From Rhizobium sp. CB3090 (GTDB lineage: Bacteria; Pseudomonadota; Alphaproteobacteria; Rhizobiales; Rhizobiaceae), in contig NZ_CP121664.1 in NCBI RefSeq assembly GCF_029714285.1, positions 1 to 64,000 on the forward strand: DNA of 64,000 nt, read 5' to 3'. Below are positions 1-8,840 of the stretch, piece by piece (within the stretch, counting starts at the first letter, position 1; the number at the start of each line of letters is the position of its first letter). Under the pieces are notes generated by a model that saw only the letters and a program-made list of their open reading frames with translations, was not told the origin of the DNA and did no database searches. The translations under genes and the position numbers were made by a program.

Positions 1-1221
1 ATGAACGCTAATTCGATGGCTTCGCTTAAGATGCCGATGCACTTTGAAGATCAAATCCTTGAACAGGGTGATTTGATTTCGAAAAAGCTGCACCTCCTTA
101 GCGTACAGCGATTCCCGCCGAACGCGAAAAAGACATTGCGAAGCTTCTCGCTGGCAGAGGTCGCAACCTATGTCGGTGTATCGCAGAGCACATTGAAAAA
201 GCTGCATCTGGAGGGAAAGGGCCCCTCCCCTCAAACCTCGTCCTCGGGTCGTCGCTCTTATACCGCCGAACAAATGTTGGAGCTTCGCCAATATCTGGAT
301 ATGCACGGTCGATCCGACAACCGCATGTATGTTCCCCATCGGCGCGGCGGTGAAAAGCTGCAAGTGCTTGCCGTAGTCAACTTCAAGGGCGGCTCGGGGA
401 AGACCACGACCGCCGCCCATTTGGCGCAGTACCTGGCATTGACGGGGCATCGCGTCCTTGCCGTAGACCTCGACCCTCAAGCATCCCTCTCGTCTCTGCA
501 CGGTTTCCAACCGGAGCTCGATCAGATCGCGTCGATCTACGACGCCATCCGCTATGATGGTGCGAGAAAGCCAATCTCGGAAATCATCCAGACCACCAAT
601 TTCCCTGGATTGGATATTGTCCCTGCAAACCTGGATTTGCAGGAGTATGAATATGACACGCCGCTCGCGATGTCTGATAAGTCATCCAATGAAGGCAAAA
701 CGTTTTTCACCCGTATATCGCGGGCTTTGGCTGAGGTCGACGATCGGTATGATGTCGTCGTCGTCGACTGTCCACCGCAGCTCGGATATTTGACGCTGAC
801 CGCACTGACCGCAGCGACAAGTGTTCTGATAACAATCCATCCGCAGATGCTGGACGTGATGTCGATGGGTCAGTTTCTTCTGATGCTTGGTGGAATTCTA
901 AAGCCGATCCGTGCAGCCGGCGCGGAAGTGAACCTCTCCTGGTACAGGTACTTGATTACGCGCTACGAGCCAACCGATGTTCCGCAAGCCCAGATGGTCG
1001 GCTTTATGTCCACGATGTTCCACGAGTTCATACTGAAGAACCAGATGGTGAAGTCGACGGCGGTTTCGGATGCCGGGATTACCAAGCAAACTCTGTACGA
1101 AGTTGATCGCGCATCCATGAATAGAGGCACGTATGACCGTGCGATGGAATCGTTGGATGCAGTGAACGCTGAAATTGCCGGCCTCGTTCACGAATCGTGG
1201 GGGCGCCGATTTGTCGGCTGA
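1..1221 (+). CDS. repA: RepA, ParA-type partition ATPase of a repABC plasmid
   Basis: This 406-residue protein has the usual length for RepA of alphaproteobacterial repABC plasmids. It partitions the plasmid with RepB and represses its own operon. An N-terminal helix-turn-helix region (about residues 48-100) precedes a ParA ATPase domain. The deviant Walker A motif KGGSGKTTT lies at 129-137, followed by the LDPQASLSSL segment and a Walker B-like VVVDCPPQLG. The window begins on its ATG, so the promoter and any upstream parS or operator lie outside. repB follows after a 59 bp gap and repC after that, the canonical order. Family membership is very secure. Confidence 0.97.
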   Translation: MNANSMASLKMPMHFEDQILEQGDLISKKLHLLSVQRFPPNAKKTLRSFSLAEVATYVGVSQSTLKKLHLEGKGPSPQTSSSGRRSYTAEQMLELRQYLDMHGRSDNRMYVPHRRGGEKLQVLAVVNFKGGSGKTTTAAHLAQYLALTGHRVLAVDLDPQASLSSLHGFQPELDQIASIYDAIRYDGARKPISEIIQTTNFPGLDIVPANLDLQEYEYDTPLAMSDKSSNEGKTFFTRISRALAEVDDRYDVVVVDCPPQLGYLTLTALTAATSVLITIHPQMLDVMSMGQFLLMLGGILKPIRAAGAEVNLSWYRYLITRYEPTDVPQAQMVGFMSTMFHEFILKNQMVKSTAVSDAGITKQTLYEVDRASMNRGTYDRAMESLDAVNAEIAGLVHESWGRRFVG

Positions 1222-1280
1222 CAAAAACGGAGGTTTTATGCGGAAAAACAAACGGCTAACGGCTGTTCGGAGCAAATGAG

Positions 1281-2255
1281 ATGGCACGAAAAAATCTGCT
1301 CGAGGGACTCGCTGACCTGCATGATGATAGCGGCGCGGCACCCGCATACCCCATGCGGGGCGCAGGAAAATCTCTCGTGCGTTCGCTGGACGAGTTGGCG
1401 AAGCAGGCTGATAAATTTCTCGAAGGCGAGGCAATTATCGAACTCGATCCGGCACAAATTGAAGGCTCTTTCGTGAAGGATCGGCTTTCAGACGACGACG
1501 GCGAGTATCAAGATCTGCTAGAGGCGATCCGGGTGCGTGGGCAGGATACGCCTATTCTCGTGCGGCCCCATACGAAGGTCGATGGTCTTTATCAGGTCGT
1601 GTTCGGCCATAGACGAGTAAGAGTAGCAAGAGACCTCGGCAGAAAAGTTCGGGCTGTTGTCAAGGCAATTGACGACCGTGCCCATGTCATTGCTCAAGGG
1701 CAAGAAAATTCCGCGCGTGCAAACCTCTCTTTTATCGAAAGGGCATTATTCGCCAAGCGCCTGGATGATCTTGGTTATGGCCGAGAGGTGATTTCCTTGG
1801 CATTGTCGGCGAATGCGGCTTCGATCTCGAAGATGATGACTGTTGCAGAGCGCATCTCGGCTGACGTGATAGAAAAAATCGGACCAGCTCCCGGTGTGGG
1901 CCGAGAGCGTTGGGTTGAGCTTTCACTTTTAGTCGGAAAATTCGCCAATGGTGGCAAAGTATCAGAAGTTTTGAGCACAGACGGTTTCGACGCATTGCCG
2001 TCTGATGAGCGCTTTTCATCTCTGTACAAGGCGCTCAACACAACAGCGCGGCCTGTGAAGAAGGCGGAGGTTTCGACTCAAAAGGCGAAATGGCAGCCCC
2101 GTGACAAGGCGGTGCAGGCTGAAATCAAGAATACGGGCAAAGCTTTCTCGCTCTCGATGAAGGCGAAGAATGCTGGCCGTTTCGGAGAATATCTTTCCCG
2201 CAATTTGGATGCGCTCTATGAGCAATTCCTGAAGGAGGGAAGCAAAGGAGACTGA
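1281..2255 (+). CDS. repB: RepB, ParB-type centromere-binding partition protein
   Basis: This 324-residue ParB/RepB protein is the DNA-binding partner of RepA and would bind parS centromere sites. The ParB N-terminal nuclease-like domain lies at about residues 45-150 and contains the conserved box VVFGHRRVRVARDLG. A helix-turn-helix core follows (about 160-200, around SFIERALFAKRLDDLGYG). The ATG sits 59 bp downstream of repA, consistent with one transcript. I did not find a clear 16-bp GTT-AAC type parS palindrome near the operon, so the centromere may lie outside the window or be degenerate. Confidence 0.96.
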   Translation: MARKNLLEGLADLHDDSGAAPAYPMRGAGKSLVRSLDELAKQADKFLEGEAIIELDPAQIEGSFVKDRLSDDDGEYQDLLEAIRVRGQDTPILVRPHTKVDGLYQVVFGHRRVRVARDLGRKVRAVVKAIDDRAHVIAQGQENSARANLSFIERALFAKRLDDLGYGREVISLALSANAASISKMMTVAERISADVIEKIGPAPGVGRERWVELSLLVGKFANGGKVSEVLSTDGFDALPSDERFSSLYKALNTTARPVKKAEVSTQKAKWQPRDKAVQAEIKNTGKAFSLSMKAKNAGRFGEYLSRNLDALYEQFLKEGSKGD

Positions 2256-2261
2256 AGCCGC

Positions 2262-2345
2262 AAAAGAAAAAGGCCCCCAAACGACCAAGTCGTGGAAGCC
2301 CTTCTCGTATTCCCTAAGCAAGATCGAGAGTCGCATTTCCACGAA
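2262..2345 (-). ncRNA. Predicted counter-transcribed RNA (incA-type) in the repB-repC gap
   Basis: The 159 bp gap between repB and repC is where repABC plasmids encode a small antisense RNA that limits RepC synthesis. The gap carries the typical start AAAAAGGCCCCCAAACGACC followed by a GTCGTGGAAGCCCTTCTC stretch, which resembles ctRNA loci of this family. Position and strand are inferred from the family; the ends are approximate and promoter boxes were not assigned. Confidence 0.6.
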
Positions 2346-2414
2346 TCGCTGTCAAGAGTCGTAACCGTCGATTTGGCGGGCGGATCTCTTTTGCCTCAAT
2401 GAAGGTGAGAGAAA

Positions 2415-3629
2415 ATGCAGACTGGAAATGTGACGACGCCCTTCGGGCGGCGGTCGATGTCGCTTGCCCAGGTAAAAGGGCAAATGAAGACGGCTGAGAT
2501 GCGGCCGGGTAAGACGGCCGACAAATGGAAGATTTTTCGCGATGCCTCGGAGGCGAGAACAGTGCTCGGCGTTCAGGACCGCGCCCTTGCCATTCTTGAT
2601 GCGCTCTTGACCTTCTATCCGGACAACGAGCTTTCGGAAGAGCGCGGCCTGGTGGTGTTCCCGTCAAATCAGCAGCTTTCGGTTCGAGCGCATGGTATTG
2701 CTGGCACGACATTGCGCCGGCACCTTGCCGCACTCGTCGATGCTGGACTGATCCAGCGCAAAGACAGTGCTAATGGCAAACGATACGCCCGAAAGGACAA
2801 TGGCGGCCAGATCGAGGATGCGTTCGGCTTCAGCCTCGCGCCGCTGCTTGCTCGCGCCGAAGAGCTTGCGCAGCTCGCCCAGCAGGTAGCGGCCGAGCGC
2901 CGGCACTTCCGTCGCACCAAGGAAGCCCTGACGATCTGCCGGCGAGACGTACGCAAGCTGCTGACGGCTGCGATAGAAGAGGGCGCTTCCGGCGATTGGG
3001 AAAAGCTGGAGGGCTACTACGTGCAGCTGCTAGCCCGTGTCCCCCGCTCCCCAACCCTCAAAGATATTGAATCCGTCCTCGACGAAATGCGAATGTTGCG
3101 TGAAGAGATCATCAATCACCTGGAATTTCAGAAAGATTCCCAAAAAACAGATAGCAATGATGTCCAAAATGGACGTCACATACAGAATTCAAAATCCGAA
3201 TCCAGCAATGAACTTGAACCACGCTCTGAAAAAGAGCCGGGGGCGAAATCGAGCCCAGATATCGGGCGGATGCGAGAGCCGATAAAGGCTTTTTCGCTTG
3301 GAATGGTGATGCAGGCCTGCCCTGAGATTTCGAACTACGGGCCGGGCGGTGCGATCGGTAGTTGGCGCGATCTGATGTCGGCTGCGGTGGTCGTGCGATC
3401 GATGCTGGCCGTCAGTCCAAGTGCCTACCAGAATGCCTGCGAGGCATTGGGCGCCGAAAACGCCGCGGCAGTGATGGCCTGCATCCTCGAAAGGGCGGGG
3501 CACATCAACAACGCGGGCGGTTATTTGCGTGACCTCACCCGCAAAGCGGAACGCGGCGAGTTTTCGCTTGGACCGATGTTGATGGCGTTGATGCGAACGA
3601 ATGGTTCTCCAGGCCGGAGGGCATCGTGA
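2415..3629 (+). CDS. repC: RepC replication initiator
   Basis: This 404-residue protein is the replication initiator of the repABC family, at normal family length. The N-terminal half (about residues 1-170) is the conserved DNA-binding winged-helix part, including LAILDALLTFYPDNELSEER and a GTTLRRHLAALVDAGLI recognition-helix region. A low-complexity charged linker follows (about 240-290) and then the conserved C-terminal domain ending near the GHINNAGGYLRDLTRKAERG block. The gene is last in repABC. In this family the origin lies inside repC, and the AT-rich linker DNA fits that. Confidence 0.96.
   Translation: MQTGNVTTPFGRRSMSLAQVKGQMKTAEMRPGKTADKWKIFRDASEARTVLGVQDRALAILDALLTFYPDNELSEERGLVVFPSNQQLSVRAHGIAGTTLRRHLAALVDAGLIQRKDSANGKRYARKDNGGQIEDAFGFSLAPLLARAEELAQLAQQVAAERRHFRRTKEALTICRRDVRKLLTAAIEEGASGDWEKLEGYYVQLLARVPRSPTLKDIESVLDEMRMLREEIINHLEFQKDSQKTDSNDVQNGRHIQNSKSESSNELEPRSEKEPGAKSSPDIGRMREPIKAFSLGMVMQACPEISNYGPGGAIGSWRDLMSAAVVVRSMLAVSPSAYQNACEALGAENAAAVMACILERAGHINNAGGYLRDLTRKAERGEFSLGPMLMALMRTNGSPGRRAS
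3120..3220. other. Probable replication origin (oriV) inside repC
   Basis: Within the repC reading frame this stretch is clearly more AT-rich than its surroundings. It carries a short inverted repeat GTCCA-AAA-TGGAC. repABC plasmids that have been mapped place oriV in an AT-rich section of repC. Assignment here is by composition and analogy only. Confidence 0.45.
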
Positions 3630-3738
3630 TCAACAAAAAGCACATACTCGTCAGACATTACAGCAGGCGAAATGCTCACTTGTGGTCTCCGGAGTTTCGC
3701 CGATAAACTGCCAATCTGAGATGGTGTCTCTGAAGAAC

Positions 3739-4248
3739 ATGCATATTCGAAGAGCCGTAATCACGGACGCGGAGGAGCTTTGCAGCCTTCTGAACGAAAT
3801 CATCCGCGCCGGGGGGACAACCGCACTCGAGACACCGCTTTCTGCCACTGAGTTCGCCGAGTGGTTTATCGATGGCGAGTTTGCGCTTGCTTGTCATGTT
3901 GCTGAGCACGATCGGTTGCTCGTCGGCTTTCAGTCGTTGAGCCTATACGGCGATTCATCGAAGGGATTTGTCGACATTGCTACATTTGCACGCGCGAACC
4001 CAAACATATCCGGCGTCGGCAGCGCCCTATTTCCTGCAACGCGTGCAACAGCCGAAGAACTCGGGTTCGAATTCATCAATGCGACCATCCGTGTCGACAA
4101 TTTAAGGGGGCTTGCCTATTACACCAAGATGGGTTTTGAGGATTATTGCAGGCTCATAAAGGTTCCGCTCCTGGATGGGAGACCCGTCGACCGGGTCAAG
4201 AAGCGCTTCAAGTTGGGGGCTGTGCCACATATGCTGAGGCCCACTTGA
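3739..4248 (+). CDS. GNAT-family N-acetyltransferase
   Basis: A GNAT acetyltransferase that would transfer an acetyl group from acetyl-CoA to an amine; the substrate is unknown. The open frame begins at 3601 inside repC, but the GNAT fold starts at MHIRRAVITDAEELCSLLNE, so the ATG at 3739 (or 3721) is preferred. Strand beta4/motif A is unusual (ANPNISGVGSALFPATRATA instead of the RxxGxG loop), and the C-terminal YYTKMGFED block is typical. The protein has about 169 residues. The gene converges with the cold-shock gene downstream. Family confidence is good, role unknown. Confidence 0.8.
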   Translation: MHIRRAVITDAEELCSLLNEIIRAGGTTALETPLSATEFAEWFIDGEFALACHVAEHDRLLVGFQSLSLYGDSSKGFVDIATFARANPNISGVGSALFPATRATAEELGFEFINATIRVDNLRGLAYYTKMGFEDYCRLIKVPLLDGRPVDRVKKRFKLGAVPHMLRPT

Positions 4249-4333
4249 ACTGATGATTTCAGCAAGTCGCAACTTAAGAGCAGGCGGCCGAAGGCGCGTT
4301 TGAGCGCGTTACCGCCGCTCCTGTCCAATGGCG

Positions 4334-4537
4334 TCAGAGCGGTCTCACGTTTTCCGCCTTTAGCTTGCCGGTCTTTCGATCTTGACCGAGATCGTAGGAA
4401 ACGGACTGTCCTTCTCTGAGCAAATCGCCATATTGCAGAGCGGTGACATGCACGAAAACGTCGCCTCCTCCGCTTTCCGGCGTGATGAAACCAAAGCCTT
4501 TATCGGCGTTGAAGAACTTTACCTTGCCAGTTGGCAT
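4334..4537 (-). CDS. Cold-shock domain protein (CspA family)
   Basis: A 67-residue single-domain RNA/ssDNA-binding chaperone. It has the cold-shock RNP1 motif KGFGFITP and RNP2-like VFVHVTAL. The open frame extends upstream to 4630, but MPTGKVKFFNADKGFGF is the standard CspA N-terminus, so 4537 is taken as the start. csp genes usually have long 5' leaders, and IS66 copy A sits only about 130 bp upstream of this start, so leader or promoter could have been altered. Nothing else odd. Confidence 0.9.
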   Translation of the reverse strand: MPTGKVKFFNADKGFGFITPESGGGDVFVHVTALQYGDLLREGQSVSYDLGQDRKTGKLKAENVRPL

Positions 4538-4768
4538 AACAATCCTCGTGTCTTCGCAGTTTGGGCGGCGAACCAATGACCAGCCAACGCAAGAATCAAG
4601 CCAGTCCGCTTCCGGCGATTGATACCGCACTCTCTTGATAGAGCGGACGAAAAGCCCCGCCGAACCGTTGTAACCGCCCGATTGTGGCCGCCTGTCGGAG
4701 ATCGGCTTACTTGTTTATGACCCGTCTATAACGACGTCGTTAGCGACGTGCTTTAGGCGAGACCTGCG

Positions 4769-5149
4769 ATGCGCGTGGAAATTCTCGGCGATGAACGTCG
4801 CCGACGTTGGAGTGATGAGAGCAAGCTGGAGGTCGTGCTGTCGGTAGGCGTCGACGGCGCGTCGGTGACAGAGGTGGCGCGCCGGTATTCGGTCACGCGG
4901 CAGCAGGTTTACACCTGGCGGCGTGAATTGCGGAAGAAGGGCCTGCTGTCGCCGCCGTCGACGACGGTGTTTCTGCCGCTGGACATGCCGCCGGCAGGGG
5001 ACAGCAAAGAGGCTCGGGCTTTTGATGGCATGCAGGTTTTGCCTGCAATGATGGAATTGCAACTGCGCTGCGGACGAAGCCTTCGCTTCAGTGGCGATGT
5101 TGATGTGGTTGCACTGAAGCGCCTGATCCGGGCAATCGAGGCGGCATGA
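4769..5149 (+). CDS. tnpA: IS66 TnpA accessory protein (copy A)
   Basis: A 126-residue IS66 TnpA (transposase-associated HTH protein). The N-terminal helix-turn-helix reads SVTEVARRYSVTRQQVYTWR, the conserved signature of this family. It is required with TnpB and TnpC for efficient IS66 transposition in studied relatives. The stop overlaps the tnpB start (ATGA), implying translational coupling. Same sequence as the 44633 copy by eye. Confidence 0.95.
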   Translation: MRVEILGDERRRRWSDESKLEVVLSVGVDGASVTEVARRYSVTRQQVYTWRRELRKKGLLSPPSTTVFLPLDMPPAGDSKEARAFDGMQVLPAMMELQLRCGRSLRFSGDVDVVALKRLIRAIEAA

Positions 5150-5493
5150 TCGGGCCTGGGACAGGTGTTCGGGTTTATATCGCCTGCGGTGTCACGGACA
5201 TGCGCAAGGGGATAGAGGGGCTGGCTGCTCTTGCCCAGGATGTGCTGCGCCAGAAGCCGACGGGAGGTGCGGTCTTCGCGTTTCGGGGCAAGCGGGGCGA
5301 CCGTTTGAAGCTATTGTATTTTGACGGCCAGGGGTTCTGCCTTTATTACAAAATCTTGCAGAAAGGGCGGTTTCCATGGCCCTTGGCAGCAGATGGAGCA
5401 GCCCGGTTGACGTCTGCTCAACTGGCAATGCTGTGGGAAGGGATTGATTGGCGACGGCCCGACTGGGGCGTTCCTCCGGCCCGTGTCGGTTGA
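5146..5493 (+). CDS. tnpB: IS66 Orf2 family TnpB (copy A)
   Basis: A 115-residue IS66 Orf2 protein with the family block VYIACGVTDMRKGIEGLAAL near the start and GKRGDRLKLLYFDGQGFCLY in the middle. It overlaps tnpA by 4 bp. Its biochemical role is not established, but it is a standard component of three-gene IS66 elements. Complete and undamaged. Confidence 0.95.
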   Translation: MIGPGTGVRVYIACGVTDMRKGIEGLAALAQDVLRQKPTGGAVFAFRGKRGDRLKLLYFDGQGFCLYYKILQKGRFPWPLAADGAARLTSAQLAMLWEGIDWRRPDWGVPPARVG

Positions 5494-5556
5494 CTTTATC
5501 TCACTGAATTTGCGTGTTTTTATGGATATTGACCCTGACCTGTGGTAGTCAGGTTC

Positions 5557-7182
5557 ATGTCAAACGCGAGCCAAAATCTTCCCGATGATCCGGCCTTCCT
5601 GAAGGCGATGATCGCCTCGCTTGAGGCGAAGAACGCGAAGATGTCTGCGACCTTGCAGGCGCATGATCAGTTGATCCAGTCCCTGCGGCTGCGCATCGCC
5701 AGGCTGAAGAAACATGGCTTCGGCAAGTCGTCGGAAAAGATCGAGCGGGAAATCCAGCAGTTGGAACTGGCGCTCGAGGACCTGATGATTGCCGCTTCGG
5801 AAGGCAGCAGCGAGCCACTCGCCGAGGACGAAGAAACGGAGCCTGCCGCGCCTGAGGAAAGCATGCCTGAAAAGACCATGCGCCGCCGTCCGCGCGTGTC
5901 GGACAAGGCCGCTCGCGAGCGCAGGGAACTTGATCCCGGAACGTGCTGCCCCGCTTGTGGTGGCGAACTGCGGCTTGTCGGCGAAGACGTCAGCAAAATC
6001 CTCGACATGATCGCCGCACAGATGAAGGTCATCGAGATCGCCCGGCTGAAGAAGTCCTGCCGCTGCTGCGAGAAGATGGTGCAGTTGCCCGCGCCCAGCC
6101 GTCCGATATCGGGCAGCATGGCGGGCGCTGGTCTTCTGGCCTATATCCTGGTCTCGAAGTTCGACGACCACTTGCCGCTCTATCGCCTGAACGAAATCTT
6201 CGCCCGCATGGGCGTTGATATCCCCGACAGCACGTTGGTCGATTGGTGTGGCCGCGCCATGCAGGTGCTCCTGCCGCTGATCGAGTTGATCGAAGCCGCG
6301 ATCATGAGCAGCGACCTTCTCCACGCCGACGACACGCCGATCCGGGTTCTGGATCGTTCTCTACGCGACAAGGGGCTGGGGAAAGGGGTGAAGAAGGGCA
6401 GGCTCTGGACCTATGTCCGGGACCAGCGCCCATGGGCGGGCATAGCTCCGCCCGGTGCGGTCTATTATTTTGCTCCCGACTGGAAGGAAGAGCACGTTCA
6501 CCGTCACCTCAAGGAGGCGAGCGGCATCCTTCAGGCCGATGGCTACAAAGGCTATGCGAAGTTATATGAGGCCGGAACGGACGGGAAACGCCGCTTCCGG
6601 GAGGCTTCATGTTGGGCGCATTGGCGGCGCGACTTCCACGATATCTGGACCTCGAACAAATCCGAGATTGCCCGCGAGGCTCTCGACCGTATCGGCGCGC
6701 TTTACGACATCGAGCGCGGCATTGCAGGCAAGTCTGCCGATATCCGTCTTGCCGCGCGCCAGAAGCACAGCAAGGCAAAGGTCGAAGCATTCCGCGTCTG
6801 GGCCGAAGCGCAACTGACCCGTATCCCCGGCAAGAGCGATCTGGCGGGCGCTTTCCGGTACGGCTTGAGCAGGTGGTCTTCATTCTGCCTGTTCCTGGAA
6901 GATGGCCGTGTCGCAATCGATAACAACGCCGCCGAGCGGGCGTTGCGTCCTATCGGCGTTGGAAGACGAAACTGGCTCTTCGCGGGTGCCGACACTGGAG
7001 CAGAAACCCTGGCGCGGGCCATGACGATTATCGAAACCGCCAAGATGAATGGCCTTGATCCGCAGGCCTATCTGGCTGATGTGCTCGACCGCATTCAGGA
7101 TCACAAGATCAATCGCCTCGCGGAGCTGCTTCCATGGAACTGGAAGCCGACAGCGGCAATCATCTGCGCCGAGGCCGCTTGA
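5557..7182 (+). CDS. tnpC: IS66 transposase TnpC (copy A)
   Basis: The DDE transposase of IS66. The open frame begins at a GTG (5542), but MSNASQNLPDD at 5557 is the usual start, giving 541 residues. An N-terminal leucine-zipper-like coiled coil is followed by a zinc-finger segment (CPACGGELRLVGED and CRCCEKM), then the catalytic domain with acidic residues in LHADDTPI, LQADGYKGY and NNAAERALRP. The stop overlaps the next ORF as TGATG. Intact, so this copy could supply transposase. Confidence 0.95.
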   Translation: MSNASQNLPDDPAFLKAMIASLEAKNAKMSATLQAHDQLIQSLRLRIARLKKHGFGKSSEKIEREIQQLELALEDLMIAASEGSSEPLAEDEETEPAAPEESMPEKTMRRRPRVSDKAARERRELDPGTCCPACGGELRLVGEDVSKILDMIAAQMKVIEIARLKKSCRCCEKMVQLPAPSRPISGSMAGAGLLAYILVSKFDDHLPLYRLNEIFARMGVDIPDSTLVDWCGRAMQVLLPLIELIEAAIMSSDLLHADDTPIRVLDRSLRDKGLGKGVKKGRLWTYVRDQRPWAGIAPPGAVYYFAPDWKEEHVHRHLKEASGILQADGYKGYAKLYEAGTDGKRRFREASCWAHWRRDFHDIWTSNKSEIAREALDRIGALYDIERGIAGKSADIRLAARQKHSKAKVEAFRVWAEAQLTRIPGKSDLAGAFRYGLSRWSSFCLFLEDGRVAIDNNAAERALRPIGVGRRNWLFAGADTGAETLARAMTIIETAKMNGLDPQAYLADVLDRIQDHKINRLAELLPWNWKPTAAIICAEAA

Positions 7183-7478
7183 TGGCAACGGTCAGCTTCG
7201 TCTTCACCATCGACTATGTCGCCGAAATCCTCGATGAGGACGTCGACCTCCTCAGGGAGATCATCAGCAATGATGACAACCTGACCTATGGGAATATCAT
7301 CAGCGTCGTGACCGGAGATGACGAGAGCACACCCGCTCTGACAGACGATGGCATCGACGAACTTAGGCAGATGCTGACTGAGGCGCGTCGGTCAGCCGAA
7401 AAATGGCAGGAGTTCCTCGGTTGCTTTGTCCTCGACGAAGAGATCGCCGCACGCGTCAAGCCATATTCCCCGCGGTAG
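7182..7478 (+). CDS. Small IS66 passenger/accessory ORF (copy A)
   Basis: A 98-residue acidic protein whose ATG overlaps the tnpC stop (TGATG), so it is translationally coupled. It ends only 15 bp before the right terminal repeat. Small ORFs in this position occur in a subset of rhizobial IS66 elements; no function is known to me and no catalytic motif is visible. Present unchanged in copy B, which argues that it belongs to the element. Confidence 0.75.
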   Translation: MATVSFVFTIDYVAEILDEDVDLLREIISNDDNLTYGNIISVVTGDDESTPALTDDGIDELRQMLTEARRSAEKWQEFLGCFVLDEEIAARVKPYSPR

Positions 7479-7599
7479 CAATCGGGCCGTTACGAACCGT
7501 TGCTTCTATCGCTCCTGCACCGGCAGTTCTAAGGTGTACCGCGTATGCCGGCGTTCGCCGGTGCCGTTCATCGCTCCCTTCCCCATCATATCGTGAAGG

Positions 7600-8480
7600 T
7601 CTCGAGTAGCCGCCGCTCGGGACGCCCTTTATGATCGCGATGTAGTTTTCCGCGCTCAGCCGCCTTTGAAGCCCTCAATCCCTTCGCGGAACATGCGGGA
7701 GATCACCTTGTCCTGGCGCCTGTTGAACTGGCCGCGGAACTGGTCGTAGAACTTTCCCTTGCGGATATAAAACGCGACGCGAGTGAGAGCGAAATCAGGC
7801 TTGGCTGCCCGATGTTATGCGCCAGCGACTTTCCCGCCAATGCACGGCCGATCCTGCCGTTTCCATCTTCGAATGGATGGATGCTTTCGAAGTAAAGGTG
7901 ACTTATGCCGGCACGCGTCAGAGCGGGGAGGGGACTTTCGCCCTCCATCCGGATCTGTTGAACCAGGAGACATACCCACCCATTTCAAACTGTACCTGCC
8001 GGGAAGGCGGCGCCTCGAAGTGAATGGTCGGCTTGTCGAAGCAGCCGGAGACGATTTGCATCGCGTCCTCGTGAGTCCGATAGCCACCGATCGTTGCGAG
8101 ATGGCTGTTGCCTGCCATCAGTATCGAATGCCAATGAAAGAGGGTTTCGTGGTCGAGCGGTTTGGACCAGGTGTCGAAGAGGTGGATCATCATCTCGGCG
8201 ATGCCACGTTCCTGAGGCCTGATCGCTCTGTTGTCGGCATCAAGGCCGAAGTCCCGACGCAGCGACGACTGCACGCTCAGCCGATCGAGCATCTCACCCT
8301 CGATCTCTGAGGTTTTCACAACCTCATCGCTCAAAAGCTCGATCCGCAGGGACTTGCCATCCTCTTCATTGAAGTGAAGCATGGCCCCGATGACCTCTCC
8401 CGAGGACTTGAGAAACTGACGCTCCAGCGGTTCGAGGGGTTCACGATCTTAGCTGAAGTGCTGCCAGCCGGGTTGCGCCC
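7600..8480 (-). pseudogene. Broken Fic-domain AMP-transferase gene
   Basis: Pieces of one Fic protein lie in different minus-strand frames. 8382-7918 encodes the N-terminal part with the inhibitory-helix motif TSEIEGE and the block RGIAEMMIHLFDTW. Near 7940 the frame shifts, and 7948-7703 carries the catalytic loop HPFEDGNGRIGRAL. After HNIGQPSL there is a further shift and apparently a deletion, then FNRRQDKVISRMFREG (about 7730-7660) and a last shift after EGFKGG. An in-frame stop also lies upstream of LEPLERQFLKSSGE. Intact Fic proteins AMPylate target proteins. This one cannot be made, although the active-site motif itself is untouched. Confidence 0.85.
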
Positions 8481-8598
8481 AATCTCAGCGCATGAGTGGT
8501 AGCTCATGAGGATCACACAGTGCAGCTTCCAGACGGCCGAGCCTAATGAGCGACTGTAATCGGCCTTCTTCTATGAAGGCGTCTCCAATCACCGCAGG

Positions 8599-8644
8599 CA
8601 CCGCCGGTTATAATATTTTTGCAAAGACATTATAACCGGCGGTG
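8599..8644. repeat. Perfect 16-bp inverted repeat with 14-bp loop
   Basis: Arms 8599-8614 and 8629-8644 read CACCGCCGGTTATAAT and its exact complement, separated by 14 AT-rich bases. It sits exactly between the fic wreck and the tniQ tail. It could be a hairpin terminator, a regulator site or the mark of an excised element; no poly-T run follows. Confidence 0.6.
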
Positions 8645-8654
8645 TCTGTTGCGG

Positions 8655-8840
8655 TCGTCAGCTCGAGGAGCAAATCCCCCTTGGCCGGCTTGGCCGAACA
8701 GGTCGTGGCAAGCACGGATTGGAAGGAGATCTCCGCCCGGAAAGGAAGCTGGCGGGACAAAAAGCTCGGGCGCTCTCATGAATCAGCTGCTCAAGAACGA
8801 ACTAAGCCGAAGCGATGTGCCTCATCCAACAGCGCCCTGA
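8655..8840 (+). pseudogene. C-terminal scrap of a tniQ gene
   Basis: The translated blocks LAEQVVASTDWKEISARKG and, after a frameshift, LMNQLLKNELSRSD match the C-terminus of the intact TniQ at 16559-17692 (LAEQILASHDWKAISETRG, LMNQALNSEAGKSE). The stop TGA at 8838-8840 overlaps the 3' end of the resolvase gene tail to tail, as in tniQ-resolvase pairs. Everything upstream of about 8655 is missing. Confidence 0.75.

Larger units (their letters stand above)
4670..7493 (+). mobile_element. IS66-family insertion sequence, complete, copy A (2,824 bp)
   Basis: Both ends are defined directly. The left end reads GTAACCGCCCGATTG and the reverse complement of the right end reads GTAACGGCCCGATTG, imperfect terminal inverted repeats. 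The element is flanked by an 8 bp target duplication GAACCGTT at 4662-4669 and 7494-7501, the size expected for IS66. It contains tnpA, tnpB, tnpC and a small fourth ORF. A second copy, the same by eye, sits at 44534-47357 in the same orientation. Confidence 0.97.

Noticed and set aside
1..4300. parS centromere palindrome near repABC
   Set aside because: No clear GTT-C-G-AAC type 16-mer was seen in the intergenic gaps; it may lie outside the window.
5560..6324. 254-codon minus-strand frame inside the IS66 transposase gene (repeated in copy B)
   Set aside because: Antisense shadow of tnpC with no motifs of its own.
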